Positions 1 through 7,429 of a stretch of DNA of 31,688 nucleotides are shown piece after piece. The DNA lies in assembly GCA_900754445.1 (NCBI GenBank), contig CAAECW010000079.1, positions 1 through 31,688 on the forward strand, given 5' to 3'. Every line of letters begins with the position of its first letter. The first letter of the stretch is position 1. The notes under the pieces were generated by a model that worked only from the letters and a program-made list of their open reading frames with translations, was not told where the DNA came from and did not search any database. This stretch comes from an uncultured Collinsella sp. Its GTDB lineage: Bacteria > Actinomycetota > Coriobacteriia > Coriobacteriales > Coriobacteriaceae. The position numbers and the translations under genes were made by a program.

Positions 1-1
1 C

Positions 2-70
2 GGAGGTTACACCCCGGCCCGCCTGGGGGTCCTCCTGCGCGCAATCAGCCCGTCGTTTAGAACGGAATAA
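2..70 (+). CDS. Possible 3' end of an upstream gene (partial)
   Basis: One of three forward frames open at the left edge. It reads 22 residues ending in ISPSFRTE and stops with TAA nine bases before a strong intrinsic terminator, which is where a gene end is expected. The other two forward frames also stop within the first 80 bases, so frame choice is uncertain. The family cannot be recognised. Confidence 0.3.
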   Translation, partial: GGYTPARLGVLLRAISPSFRTE

Positions 71-78
71 AAGTTAGT

Positions 79-112
79 GAGGCCCTGGCCGGTTGGCCAG
101 GGCCTCGTTTTG
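79..112 (+). terminator. Intrinsic terminator of the upstream gene
   Basis: A perfect 12-bp GC-rich stem (GAGGCCCTGGCC, loop GGTT, then its complement) is followed by GTTTTGT. The T-rich side lies on the plus strand, so it terminates a gene entering from the left edge. Confidence 0.85.
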
Positions 113-163
113 TAAGGATGATTTGGGAGGTGGTGGGGGGACTGGTCAAGCTAACGGAACGCC

Positions 164-192
164 GTAGCTAAAAATCCCCGTCCCAGAAAAAT
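164..192 (-). repeat. Partial copy of an intergenic repeat motif
   Basis: On the minus strand this reads a core of ATTTTTCTGGGACGGGG followed by ATTTTTAGCTAC. The core recurs at 10864-10880 with one difference. The TAGCTA-AAA-CCCCGTCC portion resembles the 51-bp repeats at 197-247 and 6270-6320. Function unknown. Confidence 0.5.
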
Positions 193-196
193 CATT

Positions 197-247
197 GCGC
201 AGGTAGGACGGCAAAGGTAGCTAGAAAAGCCCATCCTAAATGAGCTA
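197..247. repeat. 51-bp direct repeat, copy 1 (downstream of the sortase gene)
   Basis: Aligned without gaps to 6270-6320, about four fifths of positions match, including GTAGCTA, CCTAAAT and AGCTA. The repeat's last three bases are the stop codon of the minus-strand sortase gene, exactly as copy 2 ends on the stop codon of the LysR gene. On the minus strand TAGGATGG and CCGTCCTA could pair (one G-T pair), so it may also work as a 3' transcript hairpin. Confidence 0.6.
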
Positions 248-979
248 CAAGATTTCGGCTAGGAGCGCTCGGCGCCCGTTTGTTTTATCACTGCAGGTAG
301 AAAGAGCGATGATGCGCGAATCAGGGCCAACGTCATCCATGTCCGCATGCACCGCCGTCTGCGAGATATGCGTGAGCAGCGTCTGCATCGAGGCCTGGTC
401 CAGGTTTCCCGGCCCAAAGATAATGTCATCACTCGCAGCAAACGAACACACGGCAACGATGCGCAGCCGGAACGCCCCATCCTTTGTGTAGAGCGTGCCC
501 GTGCGGTGCAGGTCAAAGAAGCCCCTGTCTAGAAACCGATCGACATCGCCAAACATCGCACCGTTATCCATGTGGTGCGCATAGAGCAGATTGTAGGGAT
601 CGGTCATCGCGCGGCTGTTGCGCGTATCCAAAAACACCGCTCCCGAAACCGCGGACTCCCCCAACACGTTTTTGTTGAGGTATTCCTGGTTATCTTTTCC
701 CTGAACGAAGGGATAATCGATGTTGGTGCCATCGATGGTGACCCATCCGACAACGTCGGGATTTTTGGCCATCAGATCCTGCAGGCGTGCGCAATCGTTG
801 GTCCCGGTGGGTTTGTAGTGCAGCAGCTCATCGCTGATGAACCCGCCGTTCATAACGTTGTTTGTATCCCACAGCGAATAGCCCCCGTACAGCAGCATGA
901 GCAGCACGAGAAAGCCGGCAAACCACGTAAGCACGCGGTCGCCGGCTCTCGCCAGCCGAGCTATGCGTTTAAGCTCCAT
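245..979 (-). CDS. srtB: Class B sortase, probable pilus polymerase
   Basis: A transpeptidase of the sortase superfamily, 244 residues, with an N-terminal membrane anchor (about residues 17-35) and the catalytic domain outside the cell. The visible catalytic set is His135 in YAHHMDNG, Cys229 in LSTCSD and Arg236 in TNGRR. The stretch MFGDVDRF after the His is typical of class B. It is the last gene of the pilus operon, 20 bp after the backbone pilin stop, with a GAGG ribosome site ahead of ATG. In streptococcal FCT pili, class B sortases join pilins carrying VPTG-type signals. The two pilins here end in VPTDV and VPTGI, so this enzyme is the likely polymerase (inference). It is the only sortase in the window; the housekeeping sortase must lie elsewhere. 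Confidence 0.93.
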   Translation of the reverse strand: MELKRIARLARAGDRVLTWFAGFLVLLMLLYGGYSLWDTNNVMNGGFISDELLHYKPTGTNDCARLQDLMAKNPDVVGWVTIDGTNIDYPFVQGKDNQEYLNKNVLGESAVSGAVFLDTRNSRAMTDPYNLLYAHHMDNGAMFGDVDRFLDRGFFDLHRTGTLYTKDGAFRLRIVAVCSFAASDDIIFGPGNLDQASMQTLLTHISQTAVHADMDDVGPDSRIIALSTCSDKTNGRRALLAEIL

Positions 980-999
980 CGGCTGTAATCCTCGCTGTT

Positions 1000-2103
1000 T
1001 TAACGACGATTACGACGAGGACGGAAGAAGACCACGCCCATCACGGCAGCAAACGCGACGATTGCCGCATAGGGAACGACCGTCCGAATAACATCGGTCG
1101 GAACGGTAACATCCTTGGTGTTGGTAAAGATCACCGTGGTGTCGTAAGCACCGATAGCTTCCTCGACAATAGAGCTACCTTCTGTCGAATTGGTGCCATC
1201 ACCAATCTTGTACGACGTCTTATAACCGTCGCCATGATAATCCGCCTCAGTTACGGCGAATTTATCCTCCGATGAGAGACCGTAAACGATGACGGATTCC
1301 CCATGCTTAAGGCTTACGGTAACCGCAGTTCCCGACGTAGCTGGAGTTTGGCTCATGGTGGTGGCACCGTTTTTCACAGTGGCGTACTCATAGCTCTCCC
1401 CGTCAGCGCCTTTAATCGTGAAGGTAAAATTAAAGTCCTTATTCTTGTCACCTTGGTTGCCCTTGACGACCTTTGTGATGGTCAGCTTATGGGTGACATA
1501 TTTGTTCAAAAAACCTGCGGTCTTCTCGCCCGAGCCTGCTTCTGTTCTAAGAATACAGCCCTTAACAACATAGCCCGAACCGCCATTCTCTTCGTTTTCT
1601 ACGTAAACATCCAGGAAGAGCTCCTTGTATGTAACGTTGAGACCGTCCAGCCCTGACGGCGTCTGCGTAATTTTATATCGATAGATACCCGGAGCCTTGA
1701 ACAGAGAGGTTTTAATTTCGGCACTCAGTTTGGCGGTTATTGTCTTAGTTTTCTCACCGGTATTCTCTGTGCTTGTAAGGCCTTTGTTGGAAAAATTAAC
1801 GGAAGTCGGCGAAAGCGTGACGGCGTCTGTCACTCCAGCATAAACGGGCATACCGCTCGTGCTCGTAAGCTCACTCTCCTCATCCGCCGGCGCAATCGAA
1901 TAGTTAAACGTCGCATTAGGCACCACGGCATTCTCATTCATGGTAAGCGTCGAGGTGATCGTGACCTTGTTGTCTTTTACCGGCAGATGCGGTTGAGCGG
2001 CACTGTCCTCCGCCCACGCGGGCGCGACAACTCCCACCAAAGCCAGCAGCATCGTGGCAGCCACAACTGCAAATGCTGTCAGTCGTCTCTTTCCAGTTTT
2101 CAT
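1000..2103 (-). CDS. Major (backbone) pilin, isopeptide-bond type (FctA/Spy0128-like)
   Basis: A secreted shaft pilin of 367 residues. The ATG at 2103 was chosen because AGGAAGG precedes it by about 7 nt and a standard signal peptide follows (basic start, hydrophobic core, cleavage near AWA). An upstream in-frame ATG lacks these. The body has two Spy0128-like beta domains. The second holds a candidate Lys (TKVVKGNQGDK), Glu (FAVTEADY) and Asn (FTNTKD) for an internal isopeptide bond; the first has YKITQT where the family usually shows Glu. The C-terminus has sorting signal VPTDV (about residues 334-338), a hydrophobic helix and tail RPRRNRR. The gene lies 51 bp after the SipA-like gene and before the sortase. 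Codon use is visibly more AT-rich than in housekeeping neighbours, as for many surface genes. Confidence 0.88.
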   Translation of the reverse strand: MKTGKRRLTAFAVVAATMLLALVGVVAPAWAEDSAAQPHLPVKDNKVTITSTLTMNENAVVPNATFNYSIAPADEESELTSTSGMPVYAGVTDAVTLSPTSVNFSNKGLTSTENTGEKTKTITAKLSAEIKTSLFKAPGIYRYKITQTPSGLDGLNVTYKELFLDVYVENEENGGSGYVVKGCILRTEAGSGEKTAGFLNKYVTHKLTITKVVKGNQGDKNKDFNFTFTIKGADGESYEYATVKNGATTMSQTPATSGTAVTVSLKHGESVIVYGLSSEDKFAVTEADYHGDGYKTSYKIGDGTNSTEGSSIVEEAIGAYDTTVIFTNTKDVTVPTDVIRTVVPYAAIVAFAAVMGVVFFRPRRNRR

Positions 2104-2154
2104 GTTGTATCCTTCCTCTCGGGCATATGCCCTTAATAAAACCAATCTCCGTGC

Positions 2155-2787
2155 CTACAGGTTCGACCTGCGCAGCACGCTGATCACGTTGCCCTTGATC
2201 TGCGAGCGGGCAATCGGCCCGTACAGGCGGCTGTCGTGGCCGCCCTCACGCAAATCTGCCAGTACAAAGAACTCATCCGTTCCCAGGCGCACGGGATAGT
2301 CCACAGCAGACTCATAGCGCGGCGTCGGCGTGGTGATGTCGCTTTCCACAACAACAGCCCCGTTAACCATGAGCTCGCCTTCCTCGGTAATCGTGACCTC
2401 ATCACCGGGACGGGCAACCACGCGGCCTAGGCGCTCTGCGCCATCCGCGGTGTATACCACCACGTCACCCTCGTTGAAGCTCTGGCTGAACCTCCAGTAG
2501 AGCATGACGTCACCCGAACAGATACGCGGGGCCATCTCGCCAGTCGTGACTGCACCCACGCCCAAGACCACGCCAAAGAGCAGCCAGAGCGTCACGACAA
2601 AAAATGCCAAGCGCGCCAGAAAACCCACGATATCGCGCCGGTCGTCCGCTTCTCCCAGATCTGGCGCCGCATGGGCGCCCAACCTCACGTTCGACGCGGC
2701 CGAATACCGCGAGCCCCGGGGTCTTCCCTGCGGGGCCGCTCGTGCGGCTGGCCCATCACCAGCATTGCTGGCGCCATGTCTTCTCAT
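2155..2787 (-). CDS. SipA/LepA-like pilus assembly protein, inactive signal peptidase I homologue
   Basis: A 210-residue membrane protein of the signal peptidase I fold: a poorly conserved 50-residue head, a transmembrane helix (about 57-79), then the extracellular peptidase-like core. Family landmarks are present: box B-like GEMAPRICSGD (83-93), the GRVVARPGDEV segment (121-131) and a C-terminal box with FFVLADLREGGHDSR. Both catalytic positions are altered. The box B Ser is Glu84 and the Lys before Arg122 is Gly121. Streptococcal SipA, needed for FCT pilus polymerisation, likewise lacks the Ser/Lys pair. The start ATG overlaps the TGA of the preceding pilin gene (ATGA), indicating translational coupling. 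Likely role: a chaperone-like helper for pilin assembly rather than a peptidase. Confidence 0.85.
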   Translation of the reverse strand: MRRHGASNAGDGPAARAAPQGRPRGSRYSAASNVRLGAHAAPDLGEADDRRDIVGFLARLAFFVVTLWLLFGVVLGVGAVTTGEMAPRICSGDVMLYWRFSQSFNEGDVVVYTADGAERLGRVVARPGDEVTITEEGELMVNGAVVVESDITTPTPRYESAVDYPVRLGTDEFFVLADLREGGHDSRLYGPIARSQIKGNVISVLRRSNL

Positions 2788-5700
2788 AGGCGCCCGCCCC
2801 TCTTGGAGCCGCGGCGTAAACGCAGCGCAACCATGCCCGTAGCCAACAGCACGCCGGCGGCCAAAATCGCCAGGGCATAGATGGGGTTGCGCGTAATACC
2901 CGTAGGCACCGCGACCTGTCGGGAATTGGTGGCCTTAGCTTCAACGGCAACGGTCACACGCGGACCGTTGAGCGTGCCGCTCGCACCCGTAAGCTCGGCG
3001 TGGTACCCCAACGACGAATAATCGTCTTCGCTCACGGTATAGACCGCGTTGTAATCCAGCGCCTTAATCGAAACGGTCAGGCCGTCCTTAACGGCAAACG
3101 GCACGGTCGCCTTGCCCTGGCCATCGGCCGTAAAGGCCGTCTTGTTTTCCACGGTCTCGGCCCGATCATTCGGTCGCGCCACGAGCGCATGGCTGCCTTG
3201 GGCAGACGCATCCGAATACTCGATGGCGTAGGTCTGACCAGCCTTGAGGCCCGTAAAGGTCGCCGTCATCTTAAAGTAGGCACGCTTGTCGCCCATATTG
3301 CCCGTAACGCTCTTGGAAACCTTGAGTGTGTAGGTGCGCGGGGTGAATCGTGCGTATACGCATCCCGTATGGCGATCTTTTACGTTGTACGTATAGGTGG
3401 GTGAAGACGACAGCAGCTCCGGGGCGTCCGGATTCGATAGGTCGTACCAACCCTCAAAGTGATAGCCCTCCTTGGGAGCGGCCACCGCCTCCACAAACGT
3501 GCCGTCATCCACAAAGTAGGCAACGCCCGATTTTTTGTACGCGTCCTCGTCCTTGCCCGAGCCATCCCCGGCATCGATGGAGCCCTTTGCCCCCTTAAGC
3601 TTGGAGCTGACCGTGCCGCCCGTCGTTACGTTGCTCAACGTGCCATCGGCATTTTTAAGCTGGGCAACAAAGGCCTGACGATACTTCCATTGCGCCACGA
3701 ACGTCGCGCCCTGGCTCTCGGGAATGTTTTCGACGGTTACCGCATCGCCCACAGCACCGGTATCCGGATTGACCTTCTTGCCCTTAATGGTAAGAGTGCC
3801 GGAATCCGTGGTGCCCTCGGGAGCTGTATGGGTCACCGTGTGTTTGGCATCGAAGCGAACGGCTTTTCCCGAGCCCGCGTACTCCCAGCCCATAAACTTC
3901 CAGTCGTCGTTTTGTCCAACGGCAGCATGGGAGGTATAGCTCGCTCCAGCGCCAGAAAGCTGTACGAAATCGCCCGTGGACTCATTGTACGGATCGTAGT
4001 GATACGCTTTGCCGCCGTTCACATCGTATTGAACGCCTGCCTTGGAAAACACGAGGTGCACTTTGTAGTGCTTTGTGACCTTGTCGACCTCAAAGCGATA
4101 GGTACCATCTTCCAATCTGGTCCAATGTGCGTCGTCGTCTGCGGAATAGAACTCGCCGTTGACAAAAGCACCGATAAAGACTGCCCCGTCATCGCGTTTG
4201 GCATCGACCATAAAGTAGGAGTTCTTCTCCTGTTTACCTACGTAGTTTTTGGCATAGGTAAAGTCCGCCGTCTTGGTATTGGCGTTATAAAAATACGTTC
4301 CGCTTCCGTTGGGCGTCGTGTATGTCTCGATGCGATAGAACTCCCTAAACGAGATATTGTCGAGGAAGTTGCCGGTCGAATTGCTCCCGTTGGCCGTGTT
4401 GTAGGCCACAAAAGCAAAGACGCTCTGGTTTTGGCCATCCGGAATGGTGTAGGTATAGTCGTAGTCAACCTTTTTGCTCTGCTCGAGCGCGTTGGAACCG
4501 TAGGAAGCCCACGCGTCGTTTTCGGACGCCATGATCCATACGCACCATTTTTCGGTATGCTCCGCATCGGCCGTCCATGAGAACGCGCTTCCGCTGGACG
4601 CATTGGCAAATCCGCCCACTTTGTCAAACTTGGTTGAATACAGGATGATCTTTTTGCTGCAGCCCGATTGGGAAAAATTGACCACATCCAAGCCGACATA
4701 GTTGTCGACGCTCATTTGAATCCATTGAACAATTTGCTGGTACTGATCGAGTGCCTTTTGATTGTCCTTGTACGGCTCGTTTTCTTGTCGCGGACCGATG
4801 ATAAGGGCCATGGCGTCTCGACCCGAGCGGCCGCGGTGGTCGAGCCCCCACTCGTACTGTTTTCCCGGCTCGGTCGTCACATATTGGTAGAGCGAACTCG
4901 CCTCGTGTGCGTTGAGCTCGGCTGCATAGTCACCATCGGAGGGCGTAAACGTAACAGAATGCCCAACTGGGTCGATATAGTAGTCGTTCTTGGCAACGAT
5001 CTCGATACGATGGTCCGTCTCGGTCGTACGCCAATGGGGCGAGCACAACGTAAACTTGCTGGGCCTCTGGTTCCCTAGATGTATATCCTCTTCAAAGCTG
5101 CCGTTAGCAATGTTCGTATTCTCGTTCTTAAGATTCGAGGTCGAGAACGCATAGTTTGTGCGCGTTGTCATGGTCTCGGACGAATTTTCCCAATACACCT
5201 TGGCAAAGTCGCTATAGATGTCGCGTGTGCCCTGCTTTTCCACGTGAACGTCGTTGACCAGATTACCAAACCACTCCCGGTATTGTTCGTTCTCCCCCGT
5301 AAGATTTGAATCGTAGCAAGTCAGCGCAAGCATCGTTTTGTCGGACGCTGCGGTATAGTCAGCCTGATAGGCAAACTCATCGTCTTCCTCGGGAAGATCT
5401 CGATAATAATGCGTGCTGTTGGTGCCAAAGGAGAACCAACCCTGTCCGTTAGAGCTTACGAGCCACACAGAAAGCGCGATGCGACCGTCGCTCTGTTCAA
5501 ACGAAAAGTGGGATCCATCAGCACTGTTACCAGCAAATCCGCCGTTTGCAGCAAAGGGATCGCTGTAAACGGTGTACTGCTCAACGGTATTTCCCTGGGG
5601 CATCTTGACCTGCGCCTTAAGCCAAGCCCGCAGCTGCATAAGCTGGTCTTGGCCTGCGCTGTTAATCGACAGATTCTCCTGTTGAGGACCCATCGTGAGC

Positions 5701-6090
5701 ATCAGCACGTCGTGGTCGGTTGCGGCGCGATGGTTTAGGCCCCACTCGTACGTGGCGCCGCTCTGGGTGGAAAAGGTGGTGTAGGTTGATCCAGGTTCAA
5801 AATAAAGATTGGTACCCTGTGGCCTAAAATTCCACGCAAGCGCAAAGTGATTGCCGTTAGCTTGTTTGGTGTTCGTTTGGGGCTTGAGGAGCTGCGTGGA
5901 AAGCTCGAGCTTCATCGTCTCGCCGATTCTCTCATTCGGAGAGGTCGTCGACCAGCCAGTAGCTTGGTTAAGAAAGTTTGGGTTTGTTATAAGGTTGCCA
6001 TCGTCACCGTACGCGCGCGAGGGCAACCCCCCCCCCGGCCATAACGAACACGCATAAGGCCGCTGCCAACATCATAAAGGTGCGGCGCAT
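2784..6090 (-). CDS. Large tip/ancillary pilin (adhesin), split by a G10 tract: signal peptide out of frame
   Basis: The long frame (6026 to 2784, 1080 residues) has only a TTG start at its 5' end and no signal peptide. Immediately upstream, ATG at 6090 encodes a classical signal peptide (MRRTFMMLAAALCVFVMA) that enters a run of ten G and then stops at 6004-6006. With nine or twelve G the signal peptide joins the long frame, with likely cleavage after PSRA. Body, numbered on the 1080-residue frame: two related large modules (about 11-265 and 304-565) sharing YEWGL-HR, GP-QEN and GGFA motifs; a unique part (565-660); two InlB-like beta repeats (about 665-895, with FMGWEY and FEGWYD); a pilin-type domain (about 898-1035); sorting signal VPTGI (1040-1044); a hydrophobic helix; a basic tail. 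It is the first gene of the pilus operon, in the position of Cpa-like adhesins. Ligand unknown. Confidence 0.82.
6027..6036 (-). repeat. Poly-G (G10) tract, candidate phase-variation switch
   Basis: Ten consecutive C on the plus strand (G on the coding strand) lie exactly between the signal-peptide codons and the first codon of the long pilin frame. Ten G leave the two parts out of frame; nine or twelve restore them. Homopolymeric G/C tracts of this length are typical slipped-strand contingency loci. An assembly miscount is the main alternative. Confidence 0.75.
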
Positions 6091-6128
6091 CGACGCAATA
6101 TGACCGAAAGGACCCTGCACGGGCGCAT

Positions 6129-6136
6129 CCCCCCCC
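6129..6136 (-). repeat. Second poly-G (G8) tract in the pilus leader
   Basis: Eight G on the coding strand, directly followed by an ATG that opens a short frame. It is 38 bases upstream of the signal-peptide ATG and just downstream of the predicted promoter, so it lies in the 5' untranslated region or in an N-terminal extension. The signal-peptide frame is open through it back to about 6223, with plausible sequence NELLVQLARKLGLR. Confidence 0.5.
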
Positions 6137-6191
6137 AGCCGCAGCCCGAGCTTTCGCGCAAGCTGCACAAGTAGTTCGTTTAAGCTTTTTG

Positions 6192-6220
6192 ATTCTACAA
6201 CCAGCCCAGGGCAAAAGCAA
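6192..6220 (-). promoter_or_regulatory. Putative promoter of the pilus operon
   Basis: On the minus strand TTGCTT (6215-6220) and TAGAAT (6192-6197) are separated by exactly 17 bp, a good sigma-A match. The start site would be near 6185, about 95 nt ahead of the signal-peptide ATG. Both G tracts would be inside the transcript. Confidence 0.5.
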
Positions 6221-6244
6221 AATCATGCGTGACCGATTTGCAGT

Positions 6245-6268
6245 CATTTTTCGCATCATTTTTCGCAT
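6245..6268 (-). repeat. Tandem 12-bp repeat upstream of the pilus promoter
   Basis: Two perfect copies of ATGCGAAAAATG (minus strand) directly abut, about 25 bp upstream of the -35 box. This is a plausible regulator-binding position. A similar core, GCRAAAATGA, occurs upstream of the giant surface-protein gene at 31088-31163. Confidence 0.45.
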
Positions 6269-6269
6269 T

Positions 6270-6320
6270 GTGCTGGTAGTGCGGCGAAAGTAGCTAAAAA
6301 GCCCCGTCCTAAATTAGCTA
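6270..6320. repeat. 51-bp direct repeat, copy 2 (at the LysR gene end)
   Basis: Same orientation as copy 1 at 197-247. Its final CTA is the LysR stop codon. The two copies enclose the whole pilus operon. They could be boundaries of an inserted cassette, or a shared 3'-end RNA element. Confidence 0.6.
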
Positions 6321-7196
6321 GTTAAGGAGTTGGGCCATGGCGTTGATGAATTTTTGTACTTGGAGGGTCGGCTCGAGCGGATAGTGCAAAAAGACCGGCA
6401 CCTCGCGGCCGCACAGGAACGGTACGCCCACAAAGGCCGGGTGCACCCCCGACCATGCGCCGCAGGTGAGCACCGCGTCGCCCTTTTCCTCGGCTTCGTT
6501 AAAGAGCGCAAAGTCGAAGCTATCCACGTCGATCACGTCTACGCCGCCGTCGGCCAACAGATCGATACGCAGACTGTCCATAGCGTCGTTGCCGTGACGG
6601 AGCACGCGCAGGCGCATGCCCTCCAGGTCAGCAACCGTGATACGCGTCTTGCGCGCAAGCGGGCTCGTGCGCGGCACGTCGATATAAAACGGCACGTTGA
6701 CGATGCGGAGCCTTTGGCATGCGTCGCCCCAGCGTGGGGTCGAAAAGCTCGACTGCACCACATCGACCTCGCGACCTAGGCTTCGCATGACAGTCTCGCG
6801 CTCATCATAAAGGTCACTTACCGGCACAATCTCAAAGCGCAGCGACGGCTCCAGCTCGTGCACACCCGGCCACATCGACAGCGTTTGGCGCCCCGGGCAC
6901 ATCATCGACACGCCCAGGCGCACGGCACCGCCATCGTCCGCCGCACGTCGGGCACGGCGCAGCGCGTCCTCGGACTGCCGCATGATCGAGCGCGCGTCGT
7001 CCACCAGCAGAGCGCCTGCCGGCGTCACCTTGACGCCCGAGTGCGAGCGTTCGAACAGCGTAATACCGAACTCCGCCTCAAAACCCGATACCTGCTTGAC
7101 GAGTGCCGGCGTCGACACACGCAGCTTTGCCGCGGCGCGCGAGAAGCTTCCCAGCTCCGCGGCGGCCGATATAGCCTCAAGTCGTCGATCGTACAC
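6318..7196 (-). CDS. LysR-family transcriptional regulator
   Basis: About 292 residues. The GTG at 7196 is preferred because GGGAG lies about 6 nt upstream and the product then starts MYDRRLEAISAAAELGSFS, the usual LysR beginning; an earlier in-frame GTG at 7229 would add 11 residues. The N-terminal winged helix-turn-helix (SFSRAAAKLRVSTPALVKQV, then FEAEFGITLFERS) is clear, followed by the periplasmic-binding-like effector domain. It is divergent from the SDR-MFS-Gfo/Idh operon 233 bp away and is the natural candidate for its regulator, sensing a substrate or intermediate of that pathway (inference). It could also act on the pilus operon behind it, but nothing in the sequence shows this. Confidence 0.9.
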   Translation of the reverse strand: MYDRRLEAISAAAELGSFSRAAAKLRVSTPALVKQVSGFEAEFGITLFERSHSGVKVTPAGALLVDDARSIMRQSEDALRRARRAADDGGAVRLGVSMMCPGRQTLSMWPGVHELEPSLRFEIVPVSDLYDERETVMRSLGREVDVVQSSFSTPRWGDACQRLRIVNVPFYIDVPRTSPLARKTRITVADLEGMRLRVLRHGNDAMDSLRIDLLADGGVDVIDVDSFDFALFNEAEEKGDAVLTCGAWSGVHPAFVGVPFLCGREVPVFLHYPLEPTLQVQKFINAMAQLLN

Positions 7197-7263
7197 GTCA
7201 ATCTCCCGTTTTCGCACGTGCGGGCGCACAGCACCGCAGGGGGTCGTTTTCGCAGGTCACGTG

Positions 7264-7355
7264 CTCAATTGAGAACAAACCTCAATGCACAGTGTAAACC
7301 TATGGTTAACGCCATTCTAACAAATATGCAATTCACCTGCGCAAATGCAAAGCAT
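7264..7355. promoter_or_regulatory. Divergent control region between lysR and the SDR operon
   Basis: Contains palindrome CTCAATTGAG (7264-7273), which with CTCAA (7281-7285) can form TTGAG-N7-CTCAA, and the dyad ATGC-AAA-GCAT (7345-7355). LysR regulators bind short dyads in such regions. No site can be assigned with certainty and no convincing -35/-10 pair stands out. Confidence 0.35.
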
Positions 7356-7376
7356 ACGATAACCAGCGAAAACCAC

Positions 7377-7403
7377 GTGGGTCGGTTAATGGGAGCGACC
7401 CAC
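7377..7403 (+). promoter_or_regulatory. Leader hairpin before the SDR gene
   Basis: GTGGGTCG pairs perfectly with CGACCCAC across an 11-nt loop, ending 26 nt before the SDR start. No T tract follows. It may stabilise the leader or serve as an operator; it overlaps the palindrome CCACGTGG (7373-7380). Confidence 0.4.
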
Positions 7404-7429
7404 CGGGAGGCACAAGAAGGGAAGTTCCT

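Noticed and set aside
1..70. tRNA 3' end at the left edge
   Set aside because: No TPsiC-arm consensus, acceptor stem or CCA could be placed. A short coding tail before a terminator fits better.
3459..4580. Plus-strand open frame of 373 codons opposite the tip pilin
   Set aside because: It is antisense to well-supported pilin modules, has no ribosome site and shows no domain pattern.
5987..6268. 93-codon frame across the pilus leader as a gene
   Set aside because: Its start lies upstream of the predicted promoter, it overlaps the signal peptide in another frame, and the product is a Lys/Arg/Ala/Cys-rich shadow.
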